IMG/VR virus record: IMGVR_UViG_3300018065_000011
Location: 248,001-312,000 of that record
Direction: 5' to 3' (one strand)
Source of the DNA: a virus
DNA length: 64,000 nt
The notes below the pieces were generated by a model. That model worked only from the letters and a program-made list of their open reading frames with translations. It was not told where the DNA came from and did not search any database. Below, piece after piece: positions 40,401 to 47,807 of the stretch. Made by a program: the position numbers and the translations under genes. Position 1 is the stretch's first letter; the number at the start of each line of letters is the position of its first letter.

Positions 40401-42803
40401 GGCATCAGCGTGGCTCCGGCACCGGGAGGATTGCAGACCAAGTTGCTCAACGGAGACATCGCTCGGCGCTTCTCGGTAGCGGGCGGTTCCGGTGCGCTTA
40501 TCTACGATCGCATCATTCTCCGCAACCGCATCATGCCTGGATCGGGCAGCGTGGCCGGGCCTTCCCAGCTTGCGCAGACAGAGCTACGCATCGAGGGGAA
40601 CAATGCGATCACGGAGACGGGTCTCCAGCCCAACGACGCTGGGTTGGCGGCGATGGGGGCGGTCGTGCAGCCAGCGACGCTGTTTGGCGAAGTGGGGTTT
40701 GTCAGCGGTCAGGTGCCGACAGGCGCCTACGGGGATGCTCGCGACGGGCAGCCGGTGGTGACGTTCTTCGCAGACGGAGGCACACAGCCGCAGAACAACG
40801 TGTTCAAGATCAACATCGATGGCATCATGGTGAACGTCACGTTCACGGATGCTGCGGGTGTGGTCATTCCGGCTGGCGGCACAGCAGACGTACCGTTGGG
40901 GCCGGGAACGATCGCGAACACGATTCTGGCACAGCTAGACGCCGCCGCAGTGGCGGCTGGGTTGCCCGCGGGCACGTTCTTGCCAGAAGGCGCTGGTATT
41001 CGGATCGTGAGCGGCACGTCTCGCGTGTCCTCAGCGATCACGGTTGGAGCCGGGAATGCCAACGATGTGTTGGGATTCTCGTCTGGCGGCACGGCGGCAC
41101 GGACGGAGGTAGAGCCCGAGCAGATTGCTTCGGCTCTCATGGCGCATCACGACGCAACGGTATCGGCCAAGCTCCTGAGCTACTCCTCGCCAGGAGTGAC
41201 CTACTTCGCTGGCTTGGCTCTTGCTGGTGTCATCAGGGATGCGGCGAATGCCGAATTCCTGTACCTCCAGAGTCAGGCGAGCACGGTCGGAGGTCTGGGT
41301 CTGTCGAGCAGCATTGCGCTGCTACAGCCCACGGTTGGAAACGGTAGCTGGCTGCTTCCAGGCACGGGCATCAATGCCGAGGTTGGTGACGGCGCATCCG
41401 GTGAGGAAGGCTTCAACGGATACTACGTCACATCGTCCGATCCGACAGACGGGTCCGGGTCAGCGAACACGTCGAGGCTCAACAACGGAGTGGGTCAAGA
41501 TGGCGTGATCGGCCAGACGTATCGAGATACCGTCACGGGTCTCACGTTCACGGTTCTGGCACGTGAGGGTGGCGGGGTGTACCCGACTGGTGTGGGTGCA
41601 ACCTTCACTTTCGAGGTACGCAATAAGGTCATCACGGACAGCAACCTTCCGGTCAACACAATCCCCGGAATCGAGCTTTTGGTGACGAACACCACTGGCG
41701 TCGCGGTCGGGGACACGGCTGTGGTCGATACGATCGAGCGCGGGGGCAGCGAGCCTGCCGTGGGCGATCTCTACTACGCGACCTACAACTACCAAAAGGA
41801 AAGTTTCGACACTGGCTTGTACACACGGCTGGCAACGATCGAGCGTGTGTTTGGTGCAACATCGCCAGAGCATCTTCTGTCCCTGGCGGCGTATGTGTCG
41901 ATCATCAACGGGGCGGTTGTCGTTGGGCTCAAACAGGTTCCCAAGCAGCCCAACAGCAATCAGGGCAGTATCACGGACTACTTCGATGCCGTGGACGATG
42001 TGCGTGGAGTCCTCCCAGGTGGGGCGAGGCTCAGCACGCTCACTCCGTTGCGTGGAGACTCGGAGGAGCTATTCCAGAAGATCAGTCAGCATGTTGATCT
42101 CCAGTCCAGCATCCGGCTGCGATCGGAGAGAACCTCGATCTTTGGCGTTTCCTCGGGGACGCAGCCCTCGGCTGCGGGAGACCTGGCCGAGTTGCTGGGC
42201 AACACCCGGATGAGGATGGTCTACCCAGACATCGCCAAGATCACGCTGACCGATGCGGTGAACAACGACAAGCAATTCCTGGTTGACGGCACGATTCTCT
42301 CGGCGGCAATGGCAGGAAACCGAGCAAGCCCGAACATCGACGTGGCAACGCCATGGACACGGGCACGATTGCTCGGGTTCGATGAGCTTGCTCGTATCCT
42401 CGATGCGGTCGAGCAGAATCAGGTTGCCGTGCGCGGCGTGACGATCTTGGAGGATCGCCGTCCGGCAATCAGTGTGCGCCATGGGCTCACGACGGATGTC
42501 ACCAACGTCCTGACCAAGACCCCAACCGTGATGACGATTGCGGATGAGGTACAGCAGCAGACTCGCGTGACGCTGGACAGGTTCATCGGGGTCAAATTCC
42601 TGCCCGGTATCCTGAATCAGATCGAAGGTCGCCTGACCTTCATGCTCAAGGGGCTCATCGCGGCGGAGATCATCGCTGCCTTCACTGGAGTGCAGGCTCA
42701 GACAACGAGTGATCCAACGGTGGTTGCGGTCGAAGCATGGTATCAGCCTGTTTTCCCGCTACTATACATCATCGTCACCTTCAACCTCCGCTCAGTTTTG
42801 TGA
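37464..42803 (+). CDS. Giant tail sheath protein
   Basis: 1779 residues, two to four times the usual 400-700. The N-terminus (HIYAPPNVYVETQTDTPVQA, VRIPVFIGTG) and C-terminus (DEVQQQTRVTLDRFIGVKF, GRLTFMLKGLIAAEIIAAF, WYQPVFPLLYIIVTFNLRS) match contractile sheath proteins, whose terminal arms link neighbouring subunits. Between them are many beta domains rich in Thr, Val, Gly and Asp, including one with IAIAIQ, GTLGNRV and LAGG similar to the insertion in the gene at 9925. These probably decorate the outer surface of the sheath. The tube gene lies separately at 50248. Confidence 0.85.
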   Translation: MPDGTQIPGHIYAPPNVYVETQTDTPVQAPIQGVRIPVFIGTGNEVLTQTDLAVVRGSSSSVDQQVPQEDMTGRAVVAILASGEVVLGDFDGDRRLIQVRNYPIVTGDGTGTTATDAASIQVTINGQPDVVLNVQGDRGVLELSTAPGLHDDVRCTYFFNRTDTLITDDVSDQVTADPALIYGSGEEPAGGYDITVDNNELILTIDGVETTISLGTPGVKPAATVVSLINGAASSTSLVASLYTTNFGGTAIQFVADENLIVGAGTANTLLGLTTGDATNRRSTFYTFQGPIVDGSNGGITTTDTGKVTVRVNNVQVIPTSVNGSTRAVTLPFAPAAGSTVTIEYFFNSWQDTFDYLANINLTEITRVGIVPGNSDFVQGADFVLKDDVIVWGTSVLITSGVHTEGSTYFGGDGGQVSALLVDAQTYLEEATPVTDATVSPPVTSRTKFDLPFQPTTGNGRNTPIGLSLFQTVSNNRIDLPTNRPDLVIAYWGFSVEDALQRGPVDVTAVEGTRITLKDPVDVGATVYATFYYNTLVDEEYSLVCDVAGASGIGTYFIQDSNSNDMFTPRFGVKGAALTGITIQFPSGSELTPDVRFESGTDGPVEETVTVSFASIDDTIAKYSVPGSGPYFTIEDASDHARFLIDGTAPTGGGAGIDLARVDGITGLGVSASLLGEEIEYDVASGSTTYDITAGTNDEVSVTVDDVLITSIAAAGTGVNADNYVDALNAFAKLQQFAPFYTAQTRFVGSTVITAGEYDTLVMHYNGAVAGPSGAITAIIPPLTYASPMALATALDGVIAAAVGGLGPAFAGLAINVTVDANSRLRFTLQAATGDIGTFAAGGVITVALVPVVGDQIIFTDWAGNQAALTADTATTPGGNNFDVSSGVAATIAGQIAIAIQDVTNNVASIVTTTGAVGVTIPVVPTVPGTLGNRVVMVESAATPATFTFVQPSGATDLAGGYLEFADAPTLASDFAILAGISVAPAPGGLQTKLLNGDIARRFSVAGGSGALIYDRIILRNRIMPGSGSVAGPSQLAQTELRIEGNNAITETGLQPNDAGLAAMGAVVQPATLFGEVGFVSGQVPTGAYGDARDGQPVVTFFADGGTQPQNNVFKINIDGIMVNVTFTDAAGVVIPAGGTADVPLGPGTIANTILAQLDAAAVAAGLPAGTFLPEGAGIRIVSGTSRVSSAITVGAGNANDVLGFSSGGTAARTEVEPEQIASALMAHHDATVSAKLLSYSSPGVTYFAGLALAGVIRDAANAEFLYLQSQASTVGGLGLSSSIALLQPTVGNGSWLLPGTGINAEVGDGASGEEGFNGYYVTSSDPTDGSGSANTSRLNNGVGQDGVIGQTYRDTVTGLTFTVLAREGGGVYPTGVGATFTFEVRNKVITDSNLPVNTIPGIELLVTNTTGVAVGDTAVVDTIERGGSEPAVGDLYYATYNYQKESFDTGLYTRLATIERVFGATSPEHLLSLAAYVSIINGAVVVGLKQVPKQPNSNQGSITDYFDAVDDVRGVLPGGARLSTLTPLRGDSEELFQKISQHVDLQSSIRLRSERTSIFGVSSGTQPSAAGDLAELLGNTRMRMVYPDIAKITLTDAVNNDKQFLVDGTILSAAMAGNRASPNIDVATPWTRARLLGFDELARILDAVEQNQVAVRGVTILEDRRPAISVRHGLTTDVTNVLTKTPTVMTIADEVQQQTRVTLDRFIGVKFLPGILNQIEGRLTFMLKGLIAAEIIAAFTGVQAQTTSDPTVVAVEAWYQPVFPLLYIIVTFNLRSVL

Positions 42804-42808
42804 GGTAC

Positions 42809-42827
42809 ACTAGCGCTCTAGGCTAGT
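42809..42827 (+). terminator. Candidate terminator stem after the sheath gene
   Basis: ACTAGC (42809-42814) and GCTAGT (42822-42827) form a 6-base stem with a 7-base loop six bases after the sheath stop. No T-run follows, so termination is uncertain. Confidence 0.35.
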
Positions 42828-42863
42828 ACAGAGCCCAAAAGCGGCGTTTGCCGTGGGGTCTGT

Positions 42864-42885
42864 GGTGGTGGTATGGTGGTGGTAT
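42864..42885 (+). repeat. 11-base tandem duplication at the start of the fusion gene
   Basis: GGTGGTGGTAT occurs twice in a row (42864-42874 and 42875-42885); the second copy runs into the ATG at 42884. An out-of-frame ATG arises from the first copy. The duplication may affect translation initiation. Confidence 0.85.
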
Positions 42886-45067
42886 GGATGAGGAGATCTG
42901 TGCAGCCTTTCGGTCCGATCTGTCTTCTGCCGCGGTTGCTGAATCGTTGGGGGTTGGTCGACAGCGTGTTCTCAAAGTCTGGAAGGCTTCCTTTGGTGCC
43001 GGTGAGGTAAGAGCACGTGCGAATAGGCTTCGCTCTCGCCCCAAGAAAGAAGATCCTCAGCAACGGGCAGCAGCTCTGCCGTGGTTCGCTGAGGGTGTGG
43101 CAGTCAAGGAGGCTGCGCGAAGATTGGGTGTCCACTATCTCAAGGTTCAACGATGGTGGATCGAAGAGTTTGGAGAAGAAGTATATCGGAGTCGTGGAAA
43201 GCGTCTTCAAGCTGCGCGAACGGCAGCCAATAACCGTAGAGGATTGCCGAAGACGCAAACGGTTGTACGAGTCGCCTGTGAAGACTGCGGCACGGAACAC
43301 GACCGTACAATGATGAGTTTGGCCAAGGCTGCGCGGCTCATTTGTCCAACGTGTAAGAGCAAGAAGCAAGATCCGCATGCGTGTCCGGTGTGTGGTTTTG
43401 TGTTCGAAGGCGCTCGGGGGTTGGCGTCTCATTTTCGGCATCAACGGAATTGCTCTGCGCATAAGGAGTATCGACGCAAGCAATGGGAAGTCCTGGCAAG
43501 TCGGACTGACGAGTACGTGACTTGCCAGGAGTGTGGCTTCGTAGGTCGGTCGATTTCGGCTCATATTCAAACACACGACCTAAATTGGAGGAGCTACACG
43601 CGTAAGTATCCTGGTGCTCCTCTGTATTCGGCGATCTCAGAGGCACGGAGGCGTGCTCGTATCCGGGAAACACATGCCAGGTACGGATTCACATACGCGG
43701 ACTTCAAGGCGTACCTGGATGACGAGCATCGTTTGATTGTGGCGGCTGCGGCTAAGGGATTGGGAGTTGCTCAAGATACGGTGCGGACATACGCGAAGAA
43801 ACTAGACATCCCTACGCGGAATCGATTGGCGTGGCAGCGAGAAGTCTTGCAGACGGTAGCTGATGTTTTGGGCGAAGCGTATAAGTGGGAATGGTCTGAC
43901 GATCGTATTCGAAATCCCGAGACGGGGAGGTTACTGAATTATGACGGCTGTTTTCCCAAGTCAAAGGTGATCGTGGAGTGCCATGGAATTCAGCATTACC
44001 AGTTTGTTCCTCGATGGCACCGTCTTCCAGAGGAATTTGTCAAGTTGCGGGAGCGAGACGTTTACAAAAAAGAGCGAGCGGAGGAGCTTGGCTATACCGT
44101 GATCGAAGTGCGCTATGATGCAGAGGTATCTCGTGAGTTTTTCATGGAGTTGTTGCGAGCACCAAAGAAGAGTCGTCAGGCGGTGAAGGACAAGGCCGAG
44201 ACAATTCTGCGGGAGCTACGGAGGGATTGCTTTCCGTTTCCGGTGATCGATCCAGAGGAGACTCGGAGGGAGTTGGAAAGGCTACAACGGAAGCGCCTGA
44301 AGTTAGTTGACGGGATTATCGTTCCTCGTTCGTGGGTTGGGACCAAAGTCTGCAAAGCATATTTCCCCAATCTCTTCCAAGCCAGGTACAAGAATCAGCT
44401 ATCGGCTGTAGAGGCGTGGAATTCGGATGAGAAGCTCCGGCTTGCTATCCTGACTCAACTAGACTCGTCGCATCCGACGACACCAGAACGAGTGCTTAAG
44501 GCGATTCTGATGCATCATCGGGTTCCTACGGTTTTCCGTCCAGCTTATGCTCGATACTTGTATGACCGCTACTGCCCGGAAGGCAAGACAACATGGGATC
44601 CTTGCGCAGGGTGGGGCGGGCGTCTCTTGGGCGCCGCAGCGGCGAATGTGAGATACATCGGAACGGAGATTGATGCTCTTACTGTCGAGGGGAATCGCAG
44701 GTTAGCTTCCGATCTGCGGCATGACGCGGAGATCATTGAAGGGTCGGCATTGGGCGCGGACATCCCTCAGGTAGACTTTGTATTCACCTCTCCGCCCTAC
44801 TATGACGTTGAGCAGTATTCAGACCATCCTGAACAACCTCACATGCGATTTGGTTCCGAGGAGGATTGGGTAGAGGGGTTTCTCTTGCCTTTGGTCAGGA
44901 AGGCACGTTCTGTGCTGCCTCAAGGCTGCGCTATGGCTCTCAACCTCTCCGATGCCTTGCTAGGGCGTCTAGAAGAGTGCGCTTTTGATTGTGGTTTTGA
45001 GCTTGAGACCGTGGTTGGCTTTGAGCTTCCGAATGGAAAGGTTGCTCGGACAGCCGTTTACCGATAG
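42884..45067 (+). CDS. Zinc-finger / nuclease / DNA methyltransferase fusion
   Basis: 727 residues. Parts in order: helix-turn-helix segments (1-110, AAVAESLGVGRQRVLKVW and AVKEAARRLGVHYLKVQRWW); a CEDCGTEH...CPTC ribbon; a C2HC finger (CPVCGFVFEGARGLASHFRH); a MucR/Ros-like finger (CQECGFVGRSISAHIQTHD...KYPG) related to the one at 14644; another HTH; a PD-(D/E)XK-like nuclease (about 345-430) with NYDGCFPKSKVIVECHGIQH; and a methyltransferase (about 560-727) with motif I DPCAGWGGRLLG and motif IV SPPYYD. SPPY indicates amino-methylation of A or C. The gene is rich in T-ending codons. It looks like a homing-type element carrying its own protective methylase. Confidence 0.75.
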   Translation: MDEEICAAFRSDLSSAAVAESLGVGRQRVLKVWKASFGAGEVRARANRLRSRPKKEDPQQRAAALPWFAEGVAVKEAARRLGVHYLKVQRWWIEEFGEEVYRSRGKRLQAARTAANNRRGLPKTQTVVRVACEDCGTEHDRTMMSLAKAARLICPTCKSKKQDPHACPVCGFVFEGARGLASHFRHQRNCSAHKEYRRKQWEVLASRTDEYVTCQECGFVGRSISAHIQTHDLNWRSYTRKYPGAPLYSAISEARRRARIRETHARYGFTYADFKAYLDDEHRLIVAAAAKGLGVAQDTVRTYAKKLDIPTRNRLAWQREVLQTVADVLGEAYKWEWSDDRIRNPETGRLLNYDGCFPKSKVIVECHGIQHYQFVPRWHRLPEEFVKLRERDVYKKERAEELGYTVIEVRYDAEVSREFFMELLRAPKKSRQAVKDKAETILRELRRDCFPFPVIDPEETRRELERLQRKRLKLVDGIIVPRSWVGTKVCKAYFPNLFQARYKNQLSAVEAWNSDEKLRLAILTQLDSSHPTTPERVLKAILMHHRVPTVFRPAYARYLYDRYCPEGKTTWDPCAGWGGRLLGAAAANVRYIGTEIDALTVEGNRRLASDLRHDAEIIEGSALGADIPQVDFVFTSPPYYDVEQYSDHPEQPHMRFGSEEDWVEGFLLPLVRKARSVLPQGCAMALNLSDALLGRLEECAFDCGFELETVVGFELPNGKVARTAVYR

Positions 45068-45277
45068 TCGTTCTAGTCGTGTTTTCCCATCAGAGGATCG
45101 GGCTTCGTTGCAGAAGCGACGAAACGGGGGCTTGCAAGAAGCCTCTTGCCAAGAGTCGTAGCCAGGTTCGGCGTATTCGCCAGCGAACCAGATCGCTTCG
45201 ATTTGGCGTCGTCCTTGGGGCGTCTTGGCCGAACGAACGGCAGCTTGTAGGGCTGGGCGACACGTCATGGGAGCCAT
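44969..45277 (-). CDS. Possible small protein gene, partly antisense to the fusion gene
   Basis: 102 residues from ATG 45277 behind GAGAAAG on the minus strand. Residues 1-75 read naturally (RRQIEAIWFAGEYAEPGYDS) with C- and G-ending codons; the last 30 residues lie opposite the 3' end of the fusion gene and read poorly. It may be an older gene whose end was replaced when the fusion gene arrived. The competing plus-strand frame (45079-45384) is basic and unconvincing. The rest of 45068-45323 holds nothing else that I can support. Confidence 0.35.
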   Translation of the reverse strand: MAPMTCRPALQAAVRSAKTPQGRRQIEAIWFAGEYAEPGYDSWQEASCKPPFRRFCNEARSSDGKTRLERLSVNGCPSNLSIRKLKANHGLKLKTTIKSALF

Positions 45278-45323
45278 TGGGTGCTTTCTCAGCACATCGA
45301 TGGCGTGGTGTTTCGCAACTACG

Positions 45324-45394
45324 GCCGAAGCCCAAGGGCGGTATCGATTCCCGTCCTTGGGCTGTCACGCCATTGTCGGGTTAGTTGAAGTCAC
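45324..45394. repeat. 71-base direct repeat, copy 1
   Basis: Identical to 46432-46502 except for three transitions. It contains a stem of GCCCAAGG with CCTTGGGC around a loop containing ATCGAT. On the minus strand it begins with codons for Asp-Phe-Asn-stop. Similarity continues into 45395-45445, where the frame reads PKTEQL, matching the end of the DUF932-like gene. Confidence 0.9.
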
Positions 45395-45445
45395 CCGCTG
45401 CTGTATATTCAACCTCAGGTCGGTGCTGTAGTTGCTCAGTCTTGG

Positions 45446-45467
45446 GGCCGCCGGATTTCCGGCGGCC
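45446..45467 (-). terminator. Strong GC stem-loop after the minus-strand genes
   Basis: GGCCGCCGG (45446-45454) and CCGGCGGCC (45459-45467), a perfect 9-base stem with loop ATTT, directly follow the stop of the gene at 45468-45836. There is no U-tract on the minus side; on the plus side the flank TCACTTCTTCTT is T-rich, so it may work mainly in that direction or as an mRNA 3' stabiliser. Confidence 0.55.
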
Positions 45468-45836
45468 TCACTTCTTCTTGACCTTCCAGGGAGTGGTCTC
45501 TTCTGGGTGGAACGTGGCCTCGATGCCAGCCTCATCGAGCGCGCCAACGAGATCAAGAAGCATCAGGAGCGAAGTCTCGATCGTGTCTTTTGGGGACTTG
45601 GTGGAAAACTTGTAAGCCTGGTCTCCGAAACGGAGGGAGACGGTTTGACAGTCGCTAGAGATGTGGATGGACGAGTGGTCTCGGATGCTCATGCGTGCCT
45701 CTACCGCTCGCGCTTCGGCTGCGTCGCGCTTGTCTTGCAGTGCAGTTGTTGTCGATACATGGTCCACGAACCGCACCCACCCGCCGTCGTCGGCCGCGTA
45801 CATGCCGGAAGGTCTCCATTCGTATCGCTTATCCAC
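45468..45836 (-). CDS. Small unknown phage protein, last of minus-strand unit
   Basis: 122 residues from GTG 45836, overlapping the previous stop. It has an N-terminal aromatic, acidic segment (DKRYEWRPSGMYAADDGGWV), a helix (TALQDKRDAAEARAVEARMS), then strands and a helix (SPKDTIETSLLMLLDLVGAL) and a Lys-rich end (WKVKKK). No family recognised. Confidence 0.65.
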   Translation of the reverse strand: MDKRYEWRPSGMYAADDGGWVRFVDHVSTTTALQDKRDAAEARAVEARMSIRDHSSIHISSDCQTVSLRFGDQAYKFSTKSPKDTIETSLLMLLDLVGALDEAGIEATFHPEETTPWKVKKK

Positions 45837-46158
45837 TGTCCGACTTCTTTCCGTAACGCCCGATGCACTCGTCGCGTTTGCGTTGGATCTCGGTCTCGTC
45901 TTGCTCGGTGGTGCGGGGTGGCCTGTCGTTCATCCACGCGAGGTCAAAGGCAGCGCACGCCTTCTCGGGAGTGTCGCCAAACCCGGCCACGCCAACCTGC
46001 AAGTCTTCGCCTAGCAGCGCGCACCACTGGTTTCCGTCTGGGAAAATGCGTGGCCGGAACACGACTGAGGGGCGCGAATACTGCTCGCCTACGATCGCTG
46101 CCTGTCTACAGATCTCTGCGCCTGCGGCCGTTGCTTCTAGCCCGACCGTCGTCCTCAT
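45829..46158 (-). CDS. Small unknown phage protein
   Basis: 109 residues from ATG 46158 behind GGGAGAAG. Strand-helix content with WCALLGEDLQVGVAGFGDTP, then KACAAFDLAWMN, resembling small phage proteins in which a sheet is followed by a helix that trims its length with each relative; no family can be named. The 3' end overlaps the next start. Confidence 0.65.
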   Translation of the reverse strand: MRTTVGLEATAAGAEICRQAAIVGEQYSRPSVVFRPRIFPDGNQWCALLGEDLQVGVAGFGDTPEKACAAFDLAWMNDRPPRTTEQDETEIQRKRDECIGRYGKKSDSG

Positions 46159-46159
46159 C

Positions 46160-46222
46160 TCACTTCTCCCATTGTCCGAAGCCGGCATCGCGATAGCCAG
46201 GTCGTCCCGTGTAGTTAGCCAT
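46160..46222 (-). CDS. Possible 20-residue microprotein
   Basis: ATG 46222 behind GGAAGG, reading MANYTGRPGYRDAGFGQWEK and a TGA overlapping the region just before the next ATG at 46158. Good ribosome spacing and tight packing support translation. It could couple translation of its neighbours. Too short for a functional call. Confidence 0.4.
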   Translation of the reverse strand: MANYTGRPGYRDAGFGQWEK

Positions 46223-46223
46223 A

Positions 46224-46421
46224 TTAGCCTTCCAGGGGTGGTAGGGCGACTTGGAGGACAGCCCGTACCAGCGTAGAGGGCGATACCCCGCGGTCCCTCG
46301 CTATCTTCTCCAGCCGGGCGCGGTAGCCTGCCGGCAACCGAAGGTGGAAATGCTCGGAAAGCTCGACGCCCCTGTTCGAGAGCACGAAGTCGATCTGGGT
46401 TGAAAGGTCTCTTGATCGCAA
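46224..46421 (-). CDS. Ribbon-helix-helix-like DNA-binding protein
   Basis: 65 residues from TTG 46421 (behind AGGTG); a GTG further in is possible. The C-terminal 45 residues read HFHLRLPAGYRARLEKIARD and RGVSPSTLVRAVLQVAL, the strand-helix-helix pattern of Arc/MetJ-type repressors. It starts 11 bases after copy 2 of the 71-base repeat, whose ATCGAT-bearing palindrome is a possible operator. Confidence 0.6.
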   Translation of the reverse strand: MRSRDLSTQIDFVLSNRGVELSEHFHLRLPAGYRARLEKIARDRGVSPSTLVRAVLQVALPPLEG

Positions 46422-46431
46422 TGTTGCACCT

Positions 46432-46502
46432 GCCGAAGCCCAAGGGCGGTATCGATTCCCGTCCTTGGGCTGTCGCGCCGTTGTCAGGTTAGTTGAAGTC
46501 AC
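46432..46502. repeat. 71-base direct repeat, copy 2
   Basis: Second copy of the repeat at 45324-45394. On the minus strand it starts within the last codons (Asp-Phe-Asn-stop) of the DUF932-like gene and continues as its 3' untranslated region, ending just before the ribbon-helix-helix gene. Confidence 0.9.
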
Positions 46503-47295
46503 GCCGGAGGCCACAGAAGCCATCGAGCAGGACGTGAAGCTGCTCAGTCTTGGCCGGAAGGGTGAAGAGATCGTTGCTTTCGCGTCGGGGCTTGAGAACC
46601 TCGGTAAACGCGTTCATCAGCCGCCAGGTGGTCGGTCCCGCTTCTCGGAATTCGGGGTGACGGGGCTCTCTCCACTCGGAGAGGATCTGCGAGATCTTGC
46701 TGGAGGCGATGACATCGGCATCGAGCGCGCGAATGAGCAGGTCGTTTACCTGCGCGTCGTTTAGCTCGTGCTGCTTGTACGTCGCGAGGCGCTGGTCTTG
46801 GAAGTCCTTGAGCGCTGCGACTTGCTGGAGAGCCTCGGCGATCAGCTTGGCAAGATCGCGAAGGATGTTCGGGGTGTGCTTGCGACCGACCTTGATTTCG
46901 CCGGAGAAGCACAGGTTGTCGCAAACGAACACGCCCGAGCCGACTACAAGGCCAGCCAGGAACGTCTTGTCGTTGGCGTTGCGGAGCCCGAGGATGATGC
47001 TGTAGTCCGGGTCGAGGATCGGGCTGTTCATCTCCGTGGGAACAGGATCGAGCACCGGAGCCGGTGCTACTTCCAGCATTCCGAAGTAGCGCAGGTTCTC
47101 GTGAGAGAGTGCGTGTACCTCTTGGATGGTGGTTAGCCCCACGGTGGTGATTTGGTTCTCCACTTCCTCCAGCAGTGTGCTGTGGGGGATGGGGGTGTGT
47201 CTTGGGCCGGCGGCCTCAGGCTCGGGCAGCGTAAAGAGGACTTCCCGAGGAACCTGATGGGCACCGCAGTGAGTCAAGAGGTTGAGGTTTGTCAT
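46489..47295 (-). CDS. DUF932-like protein
   Basis: 268 residues. The segments PIPHSTLLEEVENQITTVGL, HALSHENLRYFGMLEV, LGLRNANDKTFLAG, FVCDNLCFSGEIKVGRKHT and EWREPRHPEFREAG match the pattern I recall for DUF932-type proteins, which occur widely in phages and plasmids with unknown function. The start MTNLNLLTHCGAHQVPREVL is also typical. Preceded by a GTAAACTT-N12-CGCGTAGA promoter-like site 18 bases before the ATG. A remnant of the same 3' end occurs at 45395-45445. Confidence 0.7.
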   Translation of the reverse strand: MTNLNLLTHCGAHQVPREVLFTLPEPEAAGPRHTPIPHSTLLEEVENQITTVGLTTIQEVHALSHENLRYFGMLEVAPAPVLDPVPTEMNSPILDPDYSIILGLRNANDKTFLAGLVVGSGVFVCDNLCFSGEIKVGRKHTPNILRDLAKLIAEALQQVAALKDFQDQRLATYKQHELNDAQVNDLLIRALDADVIASSKISQILSEWREPRHPEFREAGPTTWRLMNAFTEVLKPRRESNDLFTLPAKTEQLHVLLDGFCGLRRDFN

Positions 47296-47313
47296 GTCGT
47301 ATCTCCTGTCTCT

Positions 47314-47341
47314 TCTACGCGAGATTCGGGGGAAAGTTTAC
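47314..47341 (-). promoter_or_regulatory. Candidate promoter, GTAWACTY-N12-CGCGTAGA class
   Basis: On the minus strand GTAAACTT (47341-47334), 12 bases, CGCGTAGA (47321-47314), then 18 bases to the ATG at 47295. Confidence 0.65.
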
Positions 47342-47349
47342 ATAGTCGC

Positions 47350-47805
47350 TCATTCGCATCGGCGAATCGGAGCTTTTCTAGGTTGCGGGGTGTTTACATA
47401 GTATGTCTTCGCTTCGGATCTGAGCCACTTCAAGAAGATGGTAACCCTCGGTGCGTCGTATTCGTTCACGGTTTTCAAGGGCGCGTCCATACCCTTCTTA
47501 AAGGCTGCGAAGGCTTGCTTTTGCTTCATCCACAGACCGTCGCTGGGTATGAGCCATAGACGTTCCCAATTGTTGCTCAGGCAGAGGGCTTCATCGAGAG
47601 ACTCGACAGGCTCAAAGTACCAAGCCCAGTGCCCCTTGCAGGTTCCACCGATGCAGCCGGGCGAGATGACCCAACCCTCTTCGTAGTCCTTGCAAAGTGT
47701 GCCGATGGTGATGCCTTCTACGCGCACGTCGTATTGACAAGCGTTGCGGTGCTTTTCGGCCAGCCGCTTGAATTCGACGTTCATCTTTTGGTAGCCGCTG
47801 ATCAT
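47350..47805 (-). CDS. Unknown phage protein with Cys/Trp-rich core
   Basis: 151 residues from ATG 47805, two bases after the previous stop. The core (GTLCKDYEEGWVISPGCIGG, then CKGHWAWYFEPVESLDEALC) has three Cys and many aromatics, perhaps a small enzyme or metal site. The C-terminus is basic. It follows the polymerase gene directly and lies upstream of the promoter for the DUF932-like gene. Confidence 0.65.
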   Translation of the reverse strand: MISGYQKMNVEFKRLAEKHRNACQYDVRVEGITIGTLCKDYEEGWVISPGCIGGTCKGHWAWYFEPVESLDEALCLSNNWERLWLIPSDGLWMKQKQAFAAFKKGMDAPLKTVNEYDAPRVTIFLKWLRSEAKTYYVNTPQPRKAPIRRCE

Positions 47806-47807
47806 GT

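Noticed and set aside
45079-45384. 101-codon plus-strand frame after the fusion gene
   Set aside because: Basic, no ribosome site, and overlaps the repeat; the minus-strand reading of this stretch is more natural.
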